The notes below the pieces were generated by a model. That model saw nothing but the letters and a program-made list of their open reading frames with translations. It did not search any database and had not been told where the DNA came from. A program made the position numbers and the translations under genes. Source: JACMLD01 sp038207265 (GTDB lineage Bacteria > Bacteroidota > Bacteroidia > Chitinophagales > Chitinophagaceae). From it: DNA of 64,000 bases. The stretch is taken from NCBI GenBank assembly GCA_038207265.1, contig JBBQZZ010000002.1, positions 496,001-560,000 of the forward strand, written 5' to 3'. Each line of letters opens with the position of its first letter. The first letter of the stretch is position 1. Below, one piece after another: positions 43,666 through 52,924 of this stretch.

Positions 43666-44415
43666 TCAGGGCTGAATGAGCTTCGATAATATTATGCCCG
43701 TTGCAACGGCTGCATTCAGTGATTCGGCTTCACCCTTACGCGGGATGGTCAGTTTTTCTTTGCAATGATCCAAAATCTCTTTCCGGATGCCTTTGGATTC
43801 ATTGCCTATTACAATAACTGCTTCATCCACAATTTTCATTTCATAAATACTGGTTCCATTCAATGCAGCTGCCATTAAAATTGCATTGGTATTTTGCCGG
43901 ATCCATGTTTCAAGATCAGTATATAACAAACGAACCCTGATGATACTACCCATTGTACTTTGAACCACTTTGGGTGCAAATGCGTCTGCACAATCCAAAC
44001 TGCAGATCAACTGATTTACGCCAAACCAGTCTGCTGTACGAATAATGGTACCCAGGTTGCCCGGATCCTGGATGCCATCAAGCATCAACATTATTTTATT
44101 GCGAACCGAAAGGGCATTTTTATATACTGGTTTTCTGAATACTGCTATTACCTCATTGGGTGCCTCCATTAATGAAAATCGCTGCAACTCAGCTTCACTT
44201 ACCAAAGTAATATTGGCCATTGCAACCTGTTTCAGCAAGATGCTATTTGTTTCAAGCCATGATGAAGTTGCATATAATACCTGCAGGCTTGATGGAACAG
44301 CGCCCAATAATTCGTTAATAATTTTTGGGCCTTCGGCAATGAATACTGCCTCTTCATCTCTGACTTTTTTTTGGCCCAGACTTTGGATATATTTGACCTG
44401 CGATTTTGTGATCAT
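43666..44415 (-). CDS. TrmH/SpoU-family RNA methyltransferase
   Basis: 249 residues. N-terminal substrate-binding part (MITKSQVKYIQSLGQKKVR, AVFIAEGPKIINELL) then the SPOUT fold: DGIQDPGNLGTIIRTADWFG (motif 1), VIVIGNESKGI (motif 2) and IPRKGEAESLNAAVATGIIL (motif 3), the trefoil-knot SAM site. Methylates 2'-O-ribose of rRNA or tRNA; which target is uncertain. tamL starts divergently 25 bp away, a common arrangement in Bacteroidota. Confidence 0.94.
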   Translation of the reverse strand: MITKSQVKYIQSLGQKKVRDEEAVFIAEGPKIINELLGAVPSSLQVLYATSSWLETNSILLKQVAMANITLVSEAELQRFSLMEAPNEVIAVFRKPVYKNALSVRNKIMLMLDGIQDPGNLGTIIRTADWFGVNQLICSLDCADAFAPKVVQSTMGSIIRVRLLYTDLETWIRQNTNAILMAAALNGTSIYEMKIVDEAVIVIGNESKGIRKEILDHCKEKLTIPRKGEAESLNAAVATGIILSKLIQP

Positions 44416-44440
44416 CTATCTATTGTTCGTTTACCGTAAT

Positions 44441-46756
44441 ATGTTATTGCGACAACCCTTAACACTCTTATTGCTATTAATTATTGGCCTTACTGCTATC
44501 AATTCCGGTTGCATAGTTCCAAAAGGGAACCAAAAAAATAAGCCCTTTGTTTTCTCTACAAATATAACCATAGAGGCAAAACTGACATCTTCTGAAAGAC
44601 TTGATTTAAAAACAAAACTGGAAAATCAGTTGGATGACAGCCTCAAAACAGTCATTAAAACTCCTTTCCCGGGAATAAAGATACTTTCGAAGCCCCCCGT
44701 TTTTGATACTGTATCAGCCATGCGTTCTAAAGATTTTATGGTGAACCTGCTTCACTCACTTGGTTATTATAAAGCCACTGTTGACTGGGACACCAGCCTC
44801 GTTGTGAGAAAAGATCAACAAAGAGTTAAAGTAAAATTTACAGTGGTTACCGGTAAGAGTTACAAATTTGATTCTGTTTCTTATCGGTTGGAAGATCCGG
44901 CTTTGCAGGCATTGGCGATGGCAAGAAGTCGAAACTCATTGTTAAAAAAAGGACAGCCTTACTCTATCGAAATTATTTCTGCAGAATTAGATCGCCTGGT
45001 GGAACTATTCCGTAACAATGGCTATTATAAGTTCACGCGCGATGACCTTACAGGAGAGCGGGATACCGTATTTTCGGCATTGATCAACCCATCACTTGAT
45101 CCATTTGAACAACTCAGACTCTTACAGGAGGCACAAAAACGGCAGGAAAATCCAACCATGGATGTAGTCATTCATTTGCGTAGTCCGCAAGCGGTTAGTC
45201 ATTTCCGGAAGTATCATATCCGTCATGTTGATATTTACCCCGATCTTGATTTGTTTGATGAATCTACCACCGGTGTTATTGATTCATCAGTGATAAATGG
45301 AGTAACAATTCACAGTAAACACAATAAATTCAAACCATCTTTTATTTTTTCACAAACTGCATTACGGCCGGGAGAAGTTTACCGGCTGCGAAACTCTACG
45401 CGTACCTATAATAATTTAACCCAGCTTAACACATTTACACAAACCAGTATTGATATCTTTGAAACAAAAGATTCTGCTGCACTGGATGTGCTGATAAAGT
45501 TGTATCCCCTCATCAAACAAAATCTCAGTGTAACATTGGATGCAAGTTATAATACAGGCGATATTATTGCCACTGGTAACCTGTTTGGGGTGGGTTTGAA
45601 CTTTGGATTGAACAATCGTAATGTTGGGAAGCAGGCCATTCAATCCAGCACCAACTTACGTACCGGTGTTGAAATCAACCTGGGTGACAATTTCATACAA
45701 ACATTACAAACCAGTCTCTCACATACGATTAGTTTTCCAAAATTTATTTTGCCTTTTAAGATCAGGAACCTGGACTCTTTGCGGTCCCAGCATACATTGC
45801 TGAATTTTAATGGCGCTTATACAGACAGGAGAGATTTTTACCTGATTCGTTCATTGAATGCTTCTTTCGGTTACCAATGGGCGCGCAGAAGACATACCTG
45901 GTATTATAGCCCGCTGAATATTGAATATGTACAGTTGGATCGCCGTCCAAAACTGGACAGTATTTTAAAAATAGTCCCTAATCTTAAATTCTCTTTTAAT
46001 ACCGGTTTGGTCATCAGCCAGGTTTTTGGTTACAATTACATTCAAACCGGTCGCGGGGGTGTAAAAAAGAATGATATACGAGTGGGATTAGAAGAAAGCG
46101 GTGGTTTATTCGGAATCTTTAAGAACCTTGACAAGGATGCAAACCTGTATCGCTTTGTAAAAGTTGATGTCGATTATAAGCACTATATCAATTACGCAAA
46201 ATCTGCATTGGTGTTGAGGGCATATGCCGGAGTGGGTATACCTTATGGAAAAAATTCAGATGGTACCCATGAATCTCAGTTGCCATTTTTTAAATCATTT
46301 TATGCCGGCGGACCTTATAGCATGCGGGCATGGCAGGTAAGGCAGCTGGGCATTGGTTCGTCGCGTTATTTTGATACTGCCTCACAGGCAAAAGGATTGG
46401 ATAGATTTGGAGATGTTCAACTGGAAGGGAATATTGAATATCGATTTAACCTGGGAATACTATTCGGGATAAAATTCAAAAGCGCGCTGTTTACTGACAT
46501 GGGAAATATCTGGTACCGTAATACGCAAAGTAATGCTGACTACAAAGACTCAGACTTCAGGTTAAATAAATTATATCGCGATTTGGCAGTAGGGGCGGGA
46601 ACGAGTTTGCGCCTTGATTTTGATTATTTCCTGATTCGTTTAGACTGGGCATATAAATTAAAGAACCCTGCTTATGCGGATGTCAACAATGGCTGGTGGC
46701 ATGATCTGGAACTTGCAAAAGGACAGTTTCAACTTGGAATCAATTATCCCTTTTAA
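44441..46756 (+). CDS. tamL: Translocation and assembly module lipoprotein (TamL), BamA/TamA-type
   Basis: 771 residues from ATG 44441; the longer open frame upstream is antisense to the RNA methyltransferase gene and is rejected. The leader LLLLLIIGLTAINSGCIVP carries a lipobox, which marks the Bacteroidota-specific lipidated TamA. POTRA-like region (about 30-370: GYYKATVDWD, LRPGEVYRLRNSTRTYNNL), then an Omp85 beta-barrel (about 400-771) with the substrate strand GGPYSMRAWQVRQLG and a final strand GQFQLGINYPF. Works with TamB in assembly of outer-membrane proteins or lipid transport. tamB is not within this window downstream, as truB lies convergent. Confidence 0.93.
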   Translation: MLLRQPLTLLLLLIIGLTAINSGCIVPKGNQKNKPFVFSTNITIEAKLTSSERLDLKTKLENQLDDSLKTVIKTPFPGIKILSKPPVFDTVSAMRSKDFMVNLLHSLGYYKATVDWDTSLVVRKDQQRVKVKFTVVTGKSYKFDSVSYRLEDPALQALAMARSRNSLLKKGQPYSIEIISAELDRLVELFRNNGYYKFTRDDLTGERDTVFSALINPSLDPFEQLRLLQEAQKRQENPTMDVVIHLRSPQAVSHFRKYHIRHVDIYPDLDLFDESTTGVIDSSVINGVTIHSKHNKFKPSFIFSQTALRPGEVYRLRNSTRTYNNLTQLNTFTQTSIDIFETKDSAALDVLIKLYPLIKQNLSVTLDASYNTGDIIATGNLFGVGLNFGLNNRNVGKQAIQSSTNLRTGVEINLGDNFIQTLQTSLSHTISFPKFILPFKIRNLDSLRSQHTLLNFNGAYTDRRDFYLIRSLNASFGYQWARRRHTWYYSPLNIEYVQLDRRPKLDSILKIVPNLKFSFNTGLVISQVFGYNYIQTGRGGVKKNDIRVGLEESGGLFGIFKNLDKDANLYRFVKVDVDYKHYINYAKSALVLRAYAGVGIPYGKNSDGTHESQLPFFKSFYAGGPYSMRAWQVRQLGIGSSRYFDTASQAKGLDRFGDVQLEGNIEYRFNLGILFGIKFKSALFTDMGNIWYRNTQSNADYKDSDFRLNKLYRDLAVGAGTSLRLDFDYFLIRLDWAYKLKNPAYADVNNGWWHDLELAKGQFQLGINYPF

Positions 46757-46758
46757 AA

Positions 46759-46904
46759 AATGTGGGAAATGTGCCAATGTGATAAAAGTGTAATTTATTA
46801 GTGCATATAAAAGGTAAATTCAAAAGATATAAAGTAACTCACATAAATAGTTTTACCACATTTCTACATTTTTTAATTTATCACATTGTCATATTTCTCA
46901 CATT
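46759..46904. repeat. Long imperfect inverted repeat with AATGTG words (copy C of intergenic elements)
   Basis: The 28-nt arm 46759-46786 matches the reverse complement of 46877-46904 with three mismatches. Both arms contain AATGTG/CACATT words (GAAATGTG, CAATGTGATAAA), and further such words fill the loop (CCACATTTCTACATTT). The right arm overlaps the truB stop codon (46898-46900). It lies between convergent tamL and truB. Confidence 0.65.
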
Positions 46905-47578
46905 AAATTATGGTCTTCATTTATCATATTTTCAAATTGCTCAATCGTCAATGCTTCTTCTAAATTGAATTTTCCAATCCTGGTGCGTCTCAAACTGCCA
47001 AGATAACCACCACAGCCCAGCGCTGCGCCAAAATCATTGGCAAGGCTTCTTATATAAGTACCGGTTGAACATACCACGCGAAAACTTACAACGGGCAAAT
47101 CAATGGAGGTTATATCAAATGATTTAATAAAGAGTTTGCGTGGCTGTAATTCAATGGTCTCACCTTTTCTTGCCAGTTCATACAATCGTTTACCACCTTT
47201 CTTAATAGCAGAGTGCATGGGCGGAATTTGCATTATCTCACCAGTGAATTGCTGTGTTGCCGATATTATTTCGTTATTTGTTAGATGATCAGTTGGTTTG
47301 ATTTGCATGGGTTTGCTTTCAACATCAAATGTTTCTGTAATTGCACCCAGTACTATGGTGCCGATATATTCTTTTTCCTGCGCCATGAATTCATTGATGC
47401 GCTTGGTAAATTTGCCGGTACAGACAATCAACAAACCGGTAGCAAGCGGATCCAATGTGCCTGCATGACCCACTTTTCTTACGTTGGTCAGTAAGCGGAT
47501 TTTAGTTATCACATTAAACGAGGTCCATTCAATGGGTTTGTCTATCAGCAGCAGTTGTCCTTCTTCGTATTTGTTCAA
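46898..47578 (-). CDS. truB: tRNA pseudouridine(55) synthase
   Basis: 226 residues. Catalytic motif HAGTLDPLATGLL with the active Asp, then YIGTIVLG, QIPPMHSAIKKGGKRLYELA, and SFRVVCSTGTYIRSLANDFG. The C-terminal PUA-like domain is short or missing, as in many Bacteroidota TruB. Modifies U55 in the T-loop of tRNAs. Stop codon lies in the right arm of a long inverted repeat. No cotranscribed partner on its strand within 90 bp. Confidence 0.96.
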   Translation of the reverse strand: MNKYEEGQLLLIDKPIEWTSFNVITKIRLLTNVRKVGHAGTLDPLATGLLIVCTGKFTKRINEFMAQEKEYIGTIVLGAITETFDVESKPMQIKPTDHLTNNEIISATQQFTGEIMQIPPMHSAIKKGGKRLYELARKGETIELQPRKLFIKSFDITSIDLPVVSFRVVCSTGTYIRSLANDFGAALGCGGYLGSLRRTRIGKFNLEEALTIEQFENMINEDHNLM

Positions 47579-47584
47579 TTAGCT

Positions 47585-47665
47585 TGTAAGTTTAATGTTG
47601 AAATTATTAAGTATGTAGTATATAGACTGAAGCATATAGATTAAAGATGATCGATTAGATAAAGA
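47585..47665. repeat. Degenerate short-word intergenic element (copy D)
   Basis: Contains AAGTATGTAGTAT (47609-47621), the exact reverse complement of ATACTACATACTT at 8644-8656, with further GTATATAGACT, ATAGATTAAAGATGATCGATT words. It fills the spacer between truB and the DUF58 gene, and shares word structure with the element at 15271. Confidence 0.4.
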
Positions 47666-47677
47666 ACCTTAAACCTT

Positions 47678-49024
47678 CTATATAGCCTGCCTTGCTTTCA
47701 ATTCAAGATACTTATTTAAAGTATTAACTGTAACATTTTGCGGGGCAGTTAGAATAGAAAGAATCCCGTATTGCTGTAATTCTTTCACGATTAATTTTTT
47801 TTCAAAAGCAAATTTTTCCCCAATGGTTTTTATGTAAACAGCTTCAACATCAGTTGCTTCTTTTTGAGTTAATTGACGCAACTCTGTATTCTCAAAAAAC
47901 ACCACCAGCAATAAATGTTGCCGGGCAATTTTACGCAGGTAAGGTAACTGTCGTTGCATTCCACTCATGCTTTCAAAATTTGTAAAGAGTATCACCAGGC
48001 TCCTTTGAGTTATGCGCGTACGGATATGCCCAAACAATCTTTCAAAATCACTTTCCAGGTAACGCGTCTTTTGGTTGTACAACACTTCCAGGATAGACTG
48101 CATCTGGGTAGATTTCTTATCCGCTTTCAAGATGCTTCCCAATTGTTCTGAAAAAGTAATCAATCCTGCTTTGTCTTGTTTCAGGAGGGCAACATTGCTA
48201 AGTACCAGCGAGGCATTAATGGCATAATCCAGTAAACTCAAACCCTCAAAAGGCATTTTCATTACGCGTCCTTTATCGATTACGCAATATATCTGCTGGC
48301 TTTTCTCATCGGTATAATGATTTACCATCATCTGACCCTTACGCGCAGTTGCTTTCCAGTTTACTGTTCGGTAATCATCACCCCGTACATATTCCTTGAT
48401 CTGTTCAAATTCGGTGCTGTGTCCTATCCGACGGGTTTTCTTGATACCTATTTCACTTAATCGGTTGTGGATGGCCAGCAATTGATATTTGCGCATTTGC
48501 AAATAAGACGGATATACAGGAACATTTTTGGATGCTCCGAAGCGAAATCGCCGCATGGCAAGACCAATTGGTCCGCTAACATAAATATTAATTCGTCCAA
48601 AATTATATTCACCGCGTTTAACGGGTCTCAATTGGTAATGAATTATCTTTTTGCTTTTGGCTGGTAATGCTGCAAGGAAGGATACATTTCTTCTTTGAAA
48701 CTGATGCGGTATCTCATCAATAATCGCTGCTCTTACAGGTAAATCATAAAAACTTTCCAGATCAATTCTAACGGGGTTATCATCACCATTGCTGAAACGA
48801 TCCGCATGGGTGCGTACCGCGTGAAGTCCCCGGTTATTTGCAAATAGAAAAATATAATCAGCTACAAATAAAATCATCAGGAGCAGGATAGCGATAAATG
48901 GTATGATACCTAACCAGGGTATGAAAAAACGTATGATAAATAGGAGCACGCAAACACACAAAACGGCGTACCAGCGGTTGCTGAAAAATAAATTGCCGAT
49001 GTATTTGGTTATGGCGGATCTCAA
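47678..49024 (-). CDS. DUF58-domain membrane protein
   Basis: 448 residues. Two membrane helices near the N-terminus (YAVLCVCVLLFIIRFFIPWLG region), a beta domain, then the DUF58 vWA-like block: EFEQIKEYVRGDDYRTVNWK, WKATARKGQMMVNHYTDEKS, CVIDKGRVMKMP. DUF58 proteins form part of the MoxR/VWA system and are thought to act with the MoxR ATPase as a chaperone or regulatory unit in the envelope. Last gene of the operon 53.9-47.7 kb. Confidence 0.93.
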   Translation of the reverse strand: MRSAITKYIGNLFFSNRWYAVLCVCVLLFIIRFFIPWLGIIPFIAILLLMILFVADYIFLFANNRGLHAVRTHADRFSNGDDNPVRIDLESFYDLPVRAAIIDEIPHQFQRRNVSFLAALPAKSKKIIHYQLRPVKRGEYNFGRINIYVSGPIGLAMRRFRFGASKNVPVYPSYLQMRKYQLLAIHNRLSEIGIKKTRRIGHSTEFEQIKEYVRGDDYRTVNWKATARKGQMMVNHYTDEKSQQIYCVIDKGRVMKMPFEGLSLLDYAINASLVLSNVALLKQDKAGLITFSEQLGSILKADKKSTQMQSILEVLYNQKTRYLESDFERLFGHIRTRITQRSLVILFTNFESMSGMQRQLPYLRKIARQHLLLVVFFENTELRQLTQKEATDVEAVYIKTIGEKFAFEKKLIVKELQQYGILSILTAPQNVTVNTLNKYLELKARQAI

Positions 49025-49039
49025 TTTATTTCTTACCTG

Positions 49040-49150
49040 TTTAATTAGTTATTAGTTACTGGCTAGTGGTGAGTACGGAGTGGGGATTGTTACCCGGCTT
49101 CACTATTAATAGCTAGCATTTCAAGACTCACAATTGACCCCTCACCATTC
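49040..49150. repeat. Degenerate short-word intergenic element (copy E)
   Basis: Spacer between the MoxR and DUF58 genes (minus strand operon). GCTAGTGGTGAGTA (49062-49075) matches 8588-8601 with one mismatch. Further AGTGGGG, GAGTACGGAGTGGGG and CACTATTAATAGCTAGC words, and CCCTCACCATT at the right end, are inverted versions of the same words. Confidence 0.4.
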
Positions 49151-49162
49151 TATTTCTCCTCC

Positions 49163-50140
49163 CTATCTCGGTACTTCAATCTTCTTAATAATTCCTTCGA
49201 TAATTTCATCAGCCGTTGCACCTTCCATTTCTTTTTCAGGTGTAAGGATAATACGGTGCCTTAATACCGAGGGTGCAATGGCTATTACATCATCGGGTGT
49301 AACAAAATCACGGCCACGCATAGCCGCAAATGCTTTGGCACCTTTCAAAGTGGCCACAGAAGCCCTTGGCGAAGCACCCAGGTACAGCGCCTTGTTGTTA
49401 CGGGTTTCATGTACTATCTGCGCAATGTATTCCATTACCTTCGGTTCTATAAATAAATGGCTAATCTGTTCGCGGTAATTTTCTATTTCTACAGCGGTTA
49501 ACACTTGTTTCACCACATCATAGAAATGTGTGGTCTTGCCTTCATGTGTATTTTGCAGAATCATTACTTCCTCCGCCATGGTTGGATATTTGACATCAAT
49601 CTTAAAAATAAACCTGTCCAACTGCGCTTCCGGCAAGCGATAAGTTCCTTCCTGTTCTATCGGGTTCTGGGTGGCCAGCACCAGGAATGGTTTGGCCATC
49701 GGATAAGTAACGCCATCGAAAGTGATTTGCTTTTCTTCCATCACTTCAAACAATGCTGCCTGCGTTTTAGCAGGGGAGCGGTTGATTTCATCAATCAAAA
49801 CAATATTGCTGAAAATAGGTCCCTGCCTGTAATCAAATGTTCCGTTTTGCGGATTGAATACAGAAGTTCCAAGCACATCGCTGGGCATCAAATCTGGTGT
49901 AAACTGAATTCTTGAAAACTGCACATCAATACTTTTTGCCAGTAATTTGGCCGTCAGCGTTTTTGCTACACCAGGTACTCCTTCAATTAAGACATGTCCA
50001 TCAGCGAGTATGGCGGCCAATAAAAGGTCAATCATTTGAGATTGTCCCACGATTACTTTGCCGATTTCTTCTTTTACTCTTTGTATGGAATTGTTGAGGT
50101 TGGTCAGATCTAAACGGCTTGCATTGCTTGATTGTTCCAT
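49163..50140 (-). CDS. MoxR-type AAA+ ATPase
   Basis: 325 residues. Walker A is GVPGVAKTLTAK, Walker B LIDEINRSPAKTQAALFEVME, sensor 1 ATQNPIEQEGTYRLPEAQLD, arginine-finger region later, and the MoxR C-terminal lid RHRIILTPEKEMEG. MoxR ATPases act as chaperones for activation of membrane or metallo-proteins, usually together with DUF58 and VWA proteins. Coupled to the DUF4350 gene by 3 bp. Confidence 0.96.
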   Translation of the reverse strand: MEQSSNASRLDLTNLNNSIQRVKEEIGKVIVGQSQMIDLLLAAILADGHVLIEGVPGVAKTLTAKLLAKSIDVQFSRIQFTPDLMPSDVLGTSVFNPQNGTFDYRQGPIFSNIVLIDEINRSPAKTQAALFEVMEEKQITFDGVTYPMAKPFLVLATQNPIEQEGTYRLPEAQLDRFIFKIDVKYPTMAEEVMILQNTHEGKTTHFYDVVKQVLTAVEIENYREQISHLFIEPKVMEYIAQIVHETRNNKALYLGASPRASVATLKGAKAFAAMRGRDFVTPDDVIAIAPSVLRHRIILTPEKEMEGATADEIIEGIIKKIEVPR

Positions 50141-50143
50141 AAT

Positions 50144-51328
50144 TTATTTTGCTTTTGCGTAGAATGAATCTATTTGATGATTGAGTTCCAGTAAATCATG
50201 ATCGGAAATCTGTTCAGTGATGTTAATTTGATGAATAAGGTTCACTAGTTGACTGGTAGTAGCTTCCGGAACAGCGGTCTTTTTTGACAGCAACTGTATA
50301 AATTCTTCATTCAACAGGCTGGTACTGATATAAAAACCGGAACGTACATATTCCAGGAAGTAATTGATCTTCTTAAGCGCGATGTTTTTATTGTTGTGCT
50401 GGTTAAAGTAAACGTTGCCTACGGTTTGAACGAAGTCAAGGGTACTGTTGCGCAACGGAGGTATAACTGGTATCACTCTTTGTCTTCTTTTCATTTCAAA
50501 AAACACAAACAAAATAATACTTACCAGTGAAATGCGGAAAGCCCATTTTAACCATTGGTTACTTAAGATAAAACGCAATGGATTGTCAGAACCATCGGGT
50601 CCCAGTTTATAATATTCGTCCCAATAAACCTGCTTCACCGTTTTCGGAAGGTATGATAAAGCTTTTGCAGGGTAACTGTCATTGTTATTTTTCAGCATAA
50701 AGTAATTGCTGAAACAAAGGGGCGCGGTATGTACAAAGAATGCTCCATCGCCATAAGCCACCTTAATAAAATTGACATCTTTCAGCTGGTTATTTCCTAA
50801 TATAACACTATAGCCAGTGTCGATTTCTTTAAAGTAACCATCCAGTGTAAGCCTGTTGAATCCGTAGTTTACCTTTTCATGCAATGCAGTGTTTGTAAAA
50901 TTGATCGTAACGGAATCTTTTTTTTCAAAATCGAAACGCCGGCTGGTCCTGAATTTTAAAGTGTCCATCAACGTTCTTCCAAATTCCTGCGACGAAATAA
51001 AAACATAGTTACCTGCTACCACGTAATTCAATAATTCATTCATATCGTCTTTTGTAAATTCCAGGCTGGGCTCAATCAGCAGATAGGCCGTATTGGAATC
51101 AAGCGTATTATTCACCTGGTTATAAACTGGTTTCCGGAATGATTGAATAGCGGCTTTTGGAAAGATGTCTTTTAATTGCTGGTATAAAATATAACTACCG
51201 TAGGGAGATTTATCATCCTTAGATAAACTGATCCGCCAGTCAACTGGTTTGGGGCGATTCATTTCTGCTATCACATACAGTGCAAGCAATAAACTAAATG
51301 CTATAATAAATCTGCGGTATCCTTTCAC
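50144..51328 (-). CDS. DUF4350-domain membrane protein
   Basis: 394 residues. One N-terminal helix (IIAFSLLLALYVIAEM), then a periplasmic domain with ISLSKDDKSPYGSYILYQQL, AYLLIEPSLEFTKDDMNELL and GAFFVHTAPLCFSNYFML, and a second helix near residue 280 (FRISLVSIILFVFFEM) with a cytoplasmic helical tail. DUF4350 proteins often sit in MoxR operons. The exact job is unknown; the IgA-peptidase-like or glutamine-amidotransferase-like fold has been suggested for part of it. The start codon overlaps the end of the DUF4129 gene by 4 bp. Confidence 0.9.
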   Translation of the reverse strand: MKGYRRFIIAFSLLLALYVIAEMNRPKPVDWRISLSKDDKSPYGSYILYQQLKDIFPKAAIQSFRKPVYNQVNNTLDSNTAYLLIEPSLEFTKDDMNELLNYVVAGNYVFISSQEFGRTLMDTLKFRTSRRFDFEKKDSVTINFTNTALHEKVNYGFNRLTLDGYFKEIDTGYSVILGNNQLKDVNFIKVAYGDGAFFVHTAPLCFSNYFMLKNNNDSYPAKALSYLPKTVKQVYWDEYYKLGPDGSDNPLRFILSNQWLKWAFRISLVSIILFVFFEMKRRQRVIPVIPPLRNSTLDFVQTVGNVYFNQHNNKNIALKKINYFLEYVRSGFYISTSLLNEEFIQLLSKKTAVPEATTSQLVNLIHQINITEQISDHDLLELNHQIDSFYAKAK

Positions 51329-52026
51329 GGTTTAAAAAGTTGACGGTTAAACTGGATGAATTGATCCCGTACTTCGCTGAAAGTTGTGGTATCAATAGGA
51401 ATATCGCCATACCAGTTGCTTTCAAACTGCAATGTTAGATTGCTGAACGCTGGCTGGTAACCGGTGTTGCTTAATTCTGAAACATAAGCGATATTGGTTT
51501 TATTGATCTGCCAGTTGATGAGTCCGTTATCGGCCAGCTTCTTCAATGTCTGCAGGTAAAGTAAACGTACGGCCAGCCGCAAATTTCCACTGGCAATTGC
51601 TTTTTCAATAGCGTCATCAAAATTGATATGGTGAATGTCTTCCTCAGATTCCGTGTAGTCCAGACCGTTACCTGATTTACGTCCGAACAACCCAACTTTT
51701 GTCATGCCGGTCAGTCTGAGTATAAAAAAAGCCAGCATTGCAACTGCCAATACAATGAGAACTGTTTGGAAGGTAGCAGACCCTTCACGCGTATTGAGCA
51801 ACTGGTTGATTTTCTTCCAGAACCAATCCCAGAAACGATCCCAGATGGATTTTGGAGGTTCTTTGTAACGTTCGTATTGAAAAACTTTGTCGGCCTTATA
51901 GGCATTTATTTGTTCCTTGTTCCAGGATCTTAATTGTACGGAGGAGGAGTCATAAACAAGTGGCTCCTGCGCAATCAGTGTTTGCTTAATGATAAGAATC
52001 AATATAACGAAAAGAAGTGAACGCAT
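51325..52026 (-). CDS. DUF4129-domain membrane protein
   Basis: 233 residues from ATG 52026 (extension to 52077 overlaps the upstream gene and is dropped). Signal peptide (VILILIIKQTLIAQEP), a periplasmic segment, one membrane helix (VLIVLAVAMLAFFILRL), then a cytoplasmic DUF4129 block AIASGNLRLAVRLLYLQTLK and LTLQFESNWYGDIPIDTTTF, which is the conserved core. DUF4129 is a usual member of MoxR-type operons. The last codon overlaps DUF4350 by 4 bp (translational coupling). Confidence 0.9.
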   Translation of the reverse strand: MRSLLFVILILIIKQTLIAQEPLVYDSSSVQLRSWNKEQINAYKADKVFQYERYKEPPKSIWDRFWDWFWKKINQLLNTREGSATFQTVLIVLAVAMLAFFILRLTGMTKVGLFGRKSGNGLDYTESEEDIHHINFDDAIEKAIASGNLRLAVRLLYLQTLKKLADNGLINWQINKTNIAYVSELSNTGYQPAFSNLTLQFESNWYGDIPIDTTTFSEVRDQFIQFNRQLFKP

Positions 52027-52030
52027 TATT

Positions 52031-52924
52031 TTAATACTGTTCTTCGATGTGGTCAAAATTATTTTTATCGCTGCCAATATTGTCTATACGGTTTAGTATT
52101 CCTGTTCCGTCCCTGGTTTCTACAAGTGTAAAATATTGCAGCGCTGCGGAAACAAAATATATCACATAAAAAATATGGGAAAAGATATTGAAAAAGGAAG
52201 TCGCTACTGCAACAGTAGACCCAATGCTTTTGGTAGTAAAATAAGCGGCGGCTCCAAATACAAGTGTAACAACGGTGCTGATAATTCCACTGGCAACAGC
52301 ATAGATTAGATAAGCAACGAAATAAATCACCAGTGAAGACCAGAAATTTTCTTTGATAATTTCGAAACATCGGTTAAAGGCACCACTGAGTCCCGTATCT
52401 TCTATTATAAGAATAAAGCTGAACGGAACCAATACTACACCCAGGTAAATACCTGGCAGAATACAAAGAAAAGTGCCAACAATAATCAGCAGCACAATGG
52501 GTATACTGAATAAAAACACTTTGAAAAAATACCGTTTAAAAATGCTCCAGATTTCGTCAATATTTGCTTGTACACCATCATTCTCCAGGTAAAATTTCAG
52601 GTAAGCGCCAAGGGCTGTATTCATTGCCACATAAGTGAGCATCATGAAAATCACCAGCAAAAAATATTCAAAATTAAATACATCACTGAACCCACGGGTT
52701 TGATAATTGGTATTTGTTTTTCCTCCCAGAAGCTGATCAAAAATACCCAGTGAATGCGATTGATAAATACCATTGAAGATAGCCTGGCCAATCATGAACA
52801 CGCCACAGATTGCAAAAAACGATTTTAACAACGGCCTGAGATTTTGTCGCAGGAACACAAAACTGTCATTTATATTCTGTCCGAAATCTCTTATTTTTCT
52901 GAGCTCAATTTTTTGTTCAGCCAT
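52031..52924 (-). CDS. Polytopic membrane protein of unknown function (DUF4013-like)
   Basis: 297 residues with about six membrane helices (FAICGVFMIGQAIFNGI, FEYFLLVIFMMLTYVAM, FKVFLFSIPIVLLIIVGTFL, CILPGIYLGVVLVPFSFI, LVIYFVAYLIYAVASGII, YFVSAALQYFTLVETR). The ILPGIYLGVVL motif resembles glycerophosphodiester-phosphodiesterase membrane domains or DUF4013. It lies in the MoxR operon between SpoIIM and DUF4129, with its start overlapping the SpoIIM gene by 34 bp. Function unknown. Confidence 0.85.
   Translation of the reverse strand: MAEQKIELRKIRDFGQNINDSFVFLRQNLRPLLKSFFAICGVFMIGQAIFNGIYQSHSLGIFDQLLGGKTNTNYQTRGFSDVFNFEYFLLVIFMMLTYVAMNTALGAYLKFYLENDGVQANIDEIWSIFKRYFFKVFLFSIPIVLLIIVGTFLCILPGIYLGVVLVPFSFILIIEDTGLSGAFNRCFEIIKENFWSSLVIYFVAYLIYAVASGIISTVVTLVFGAAAYFTTKSIGSTVAVATSFFNIFSHIFYVIYFVSAALQYFTLVETRDGTGILNRIDNIGSDKNNFDHIEEQY

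Noticed and set aside
44045..44440. In-frame upstream extension of the tamL frame
   Set aside because: It is antisense to the RNA methyltransferase gene, and the ATG at 44441 gives a clean lipoprotein leader.
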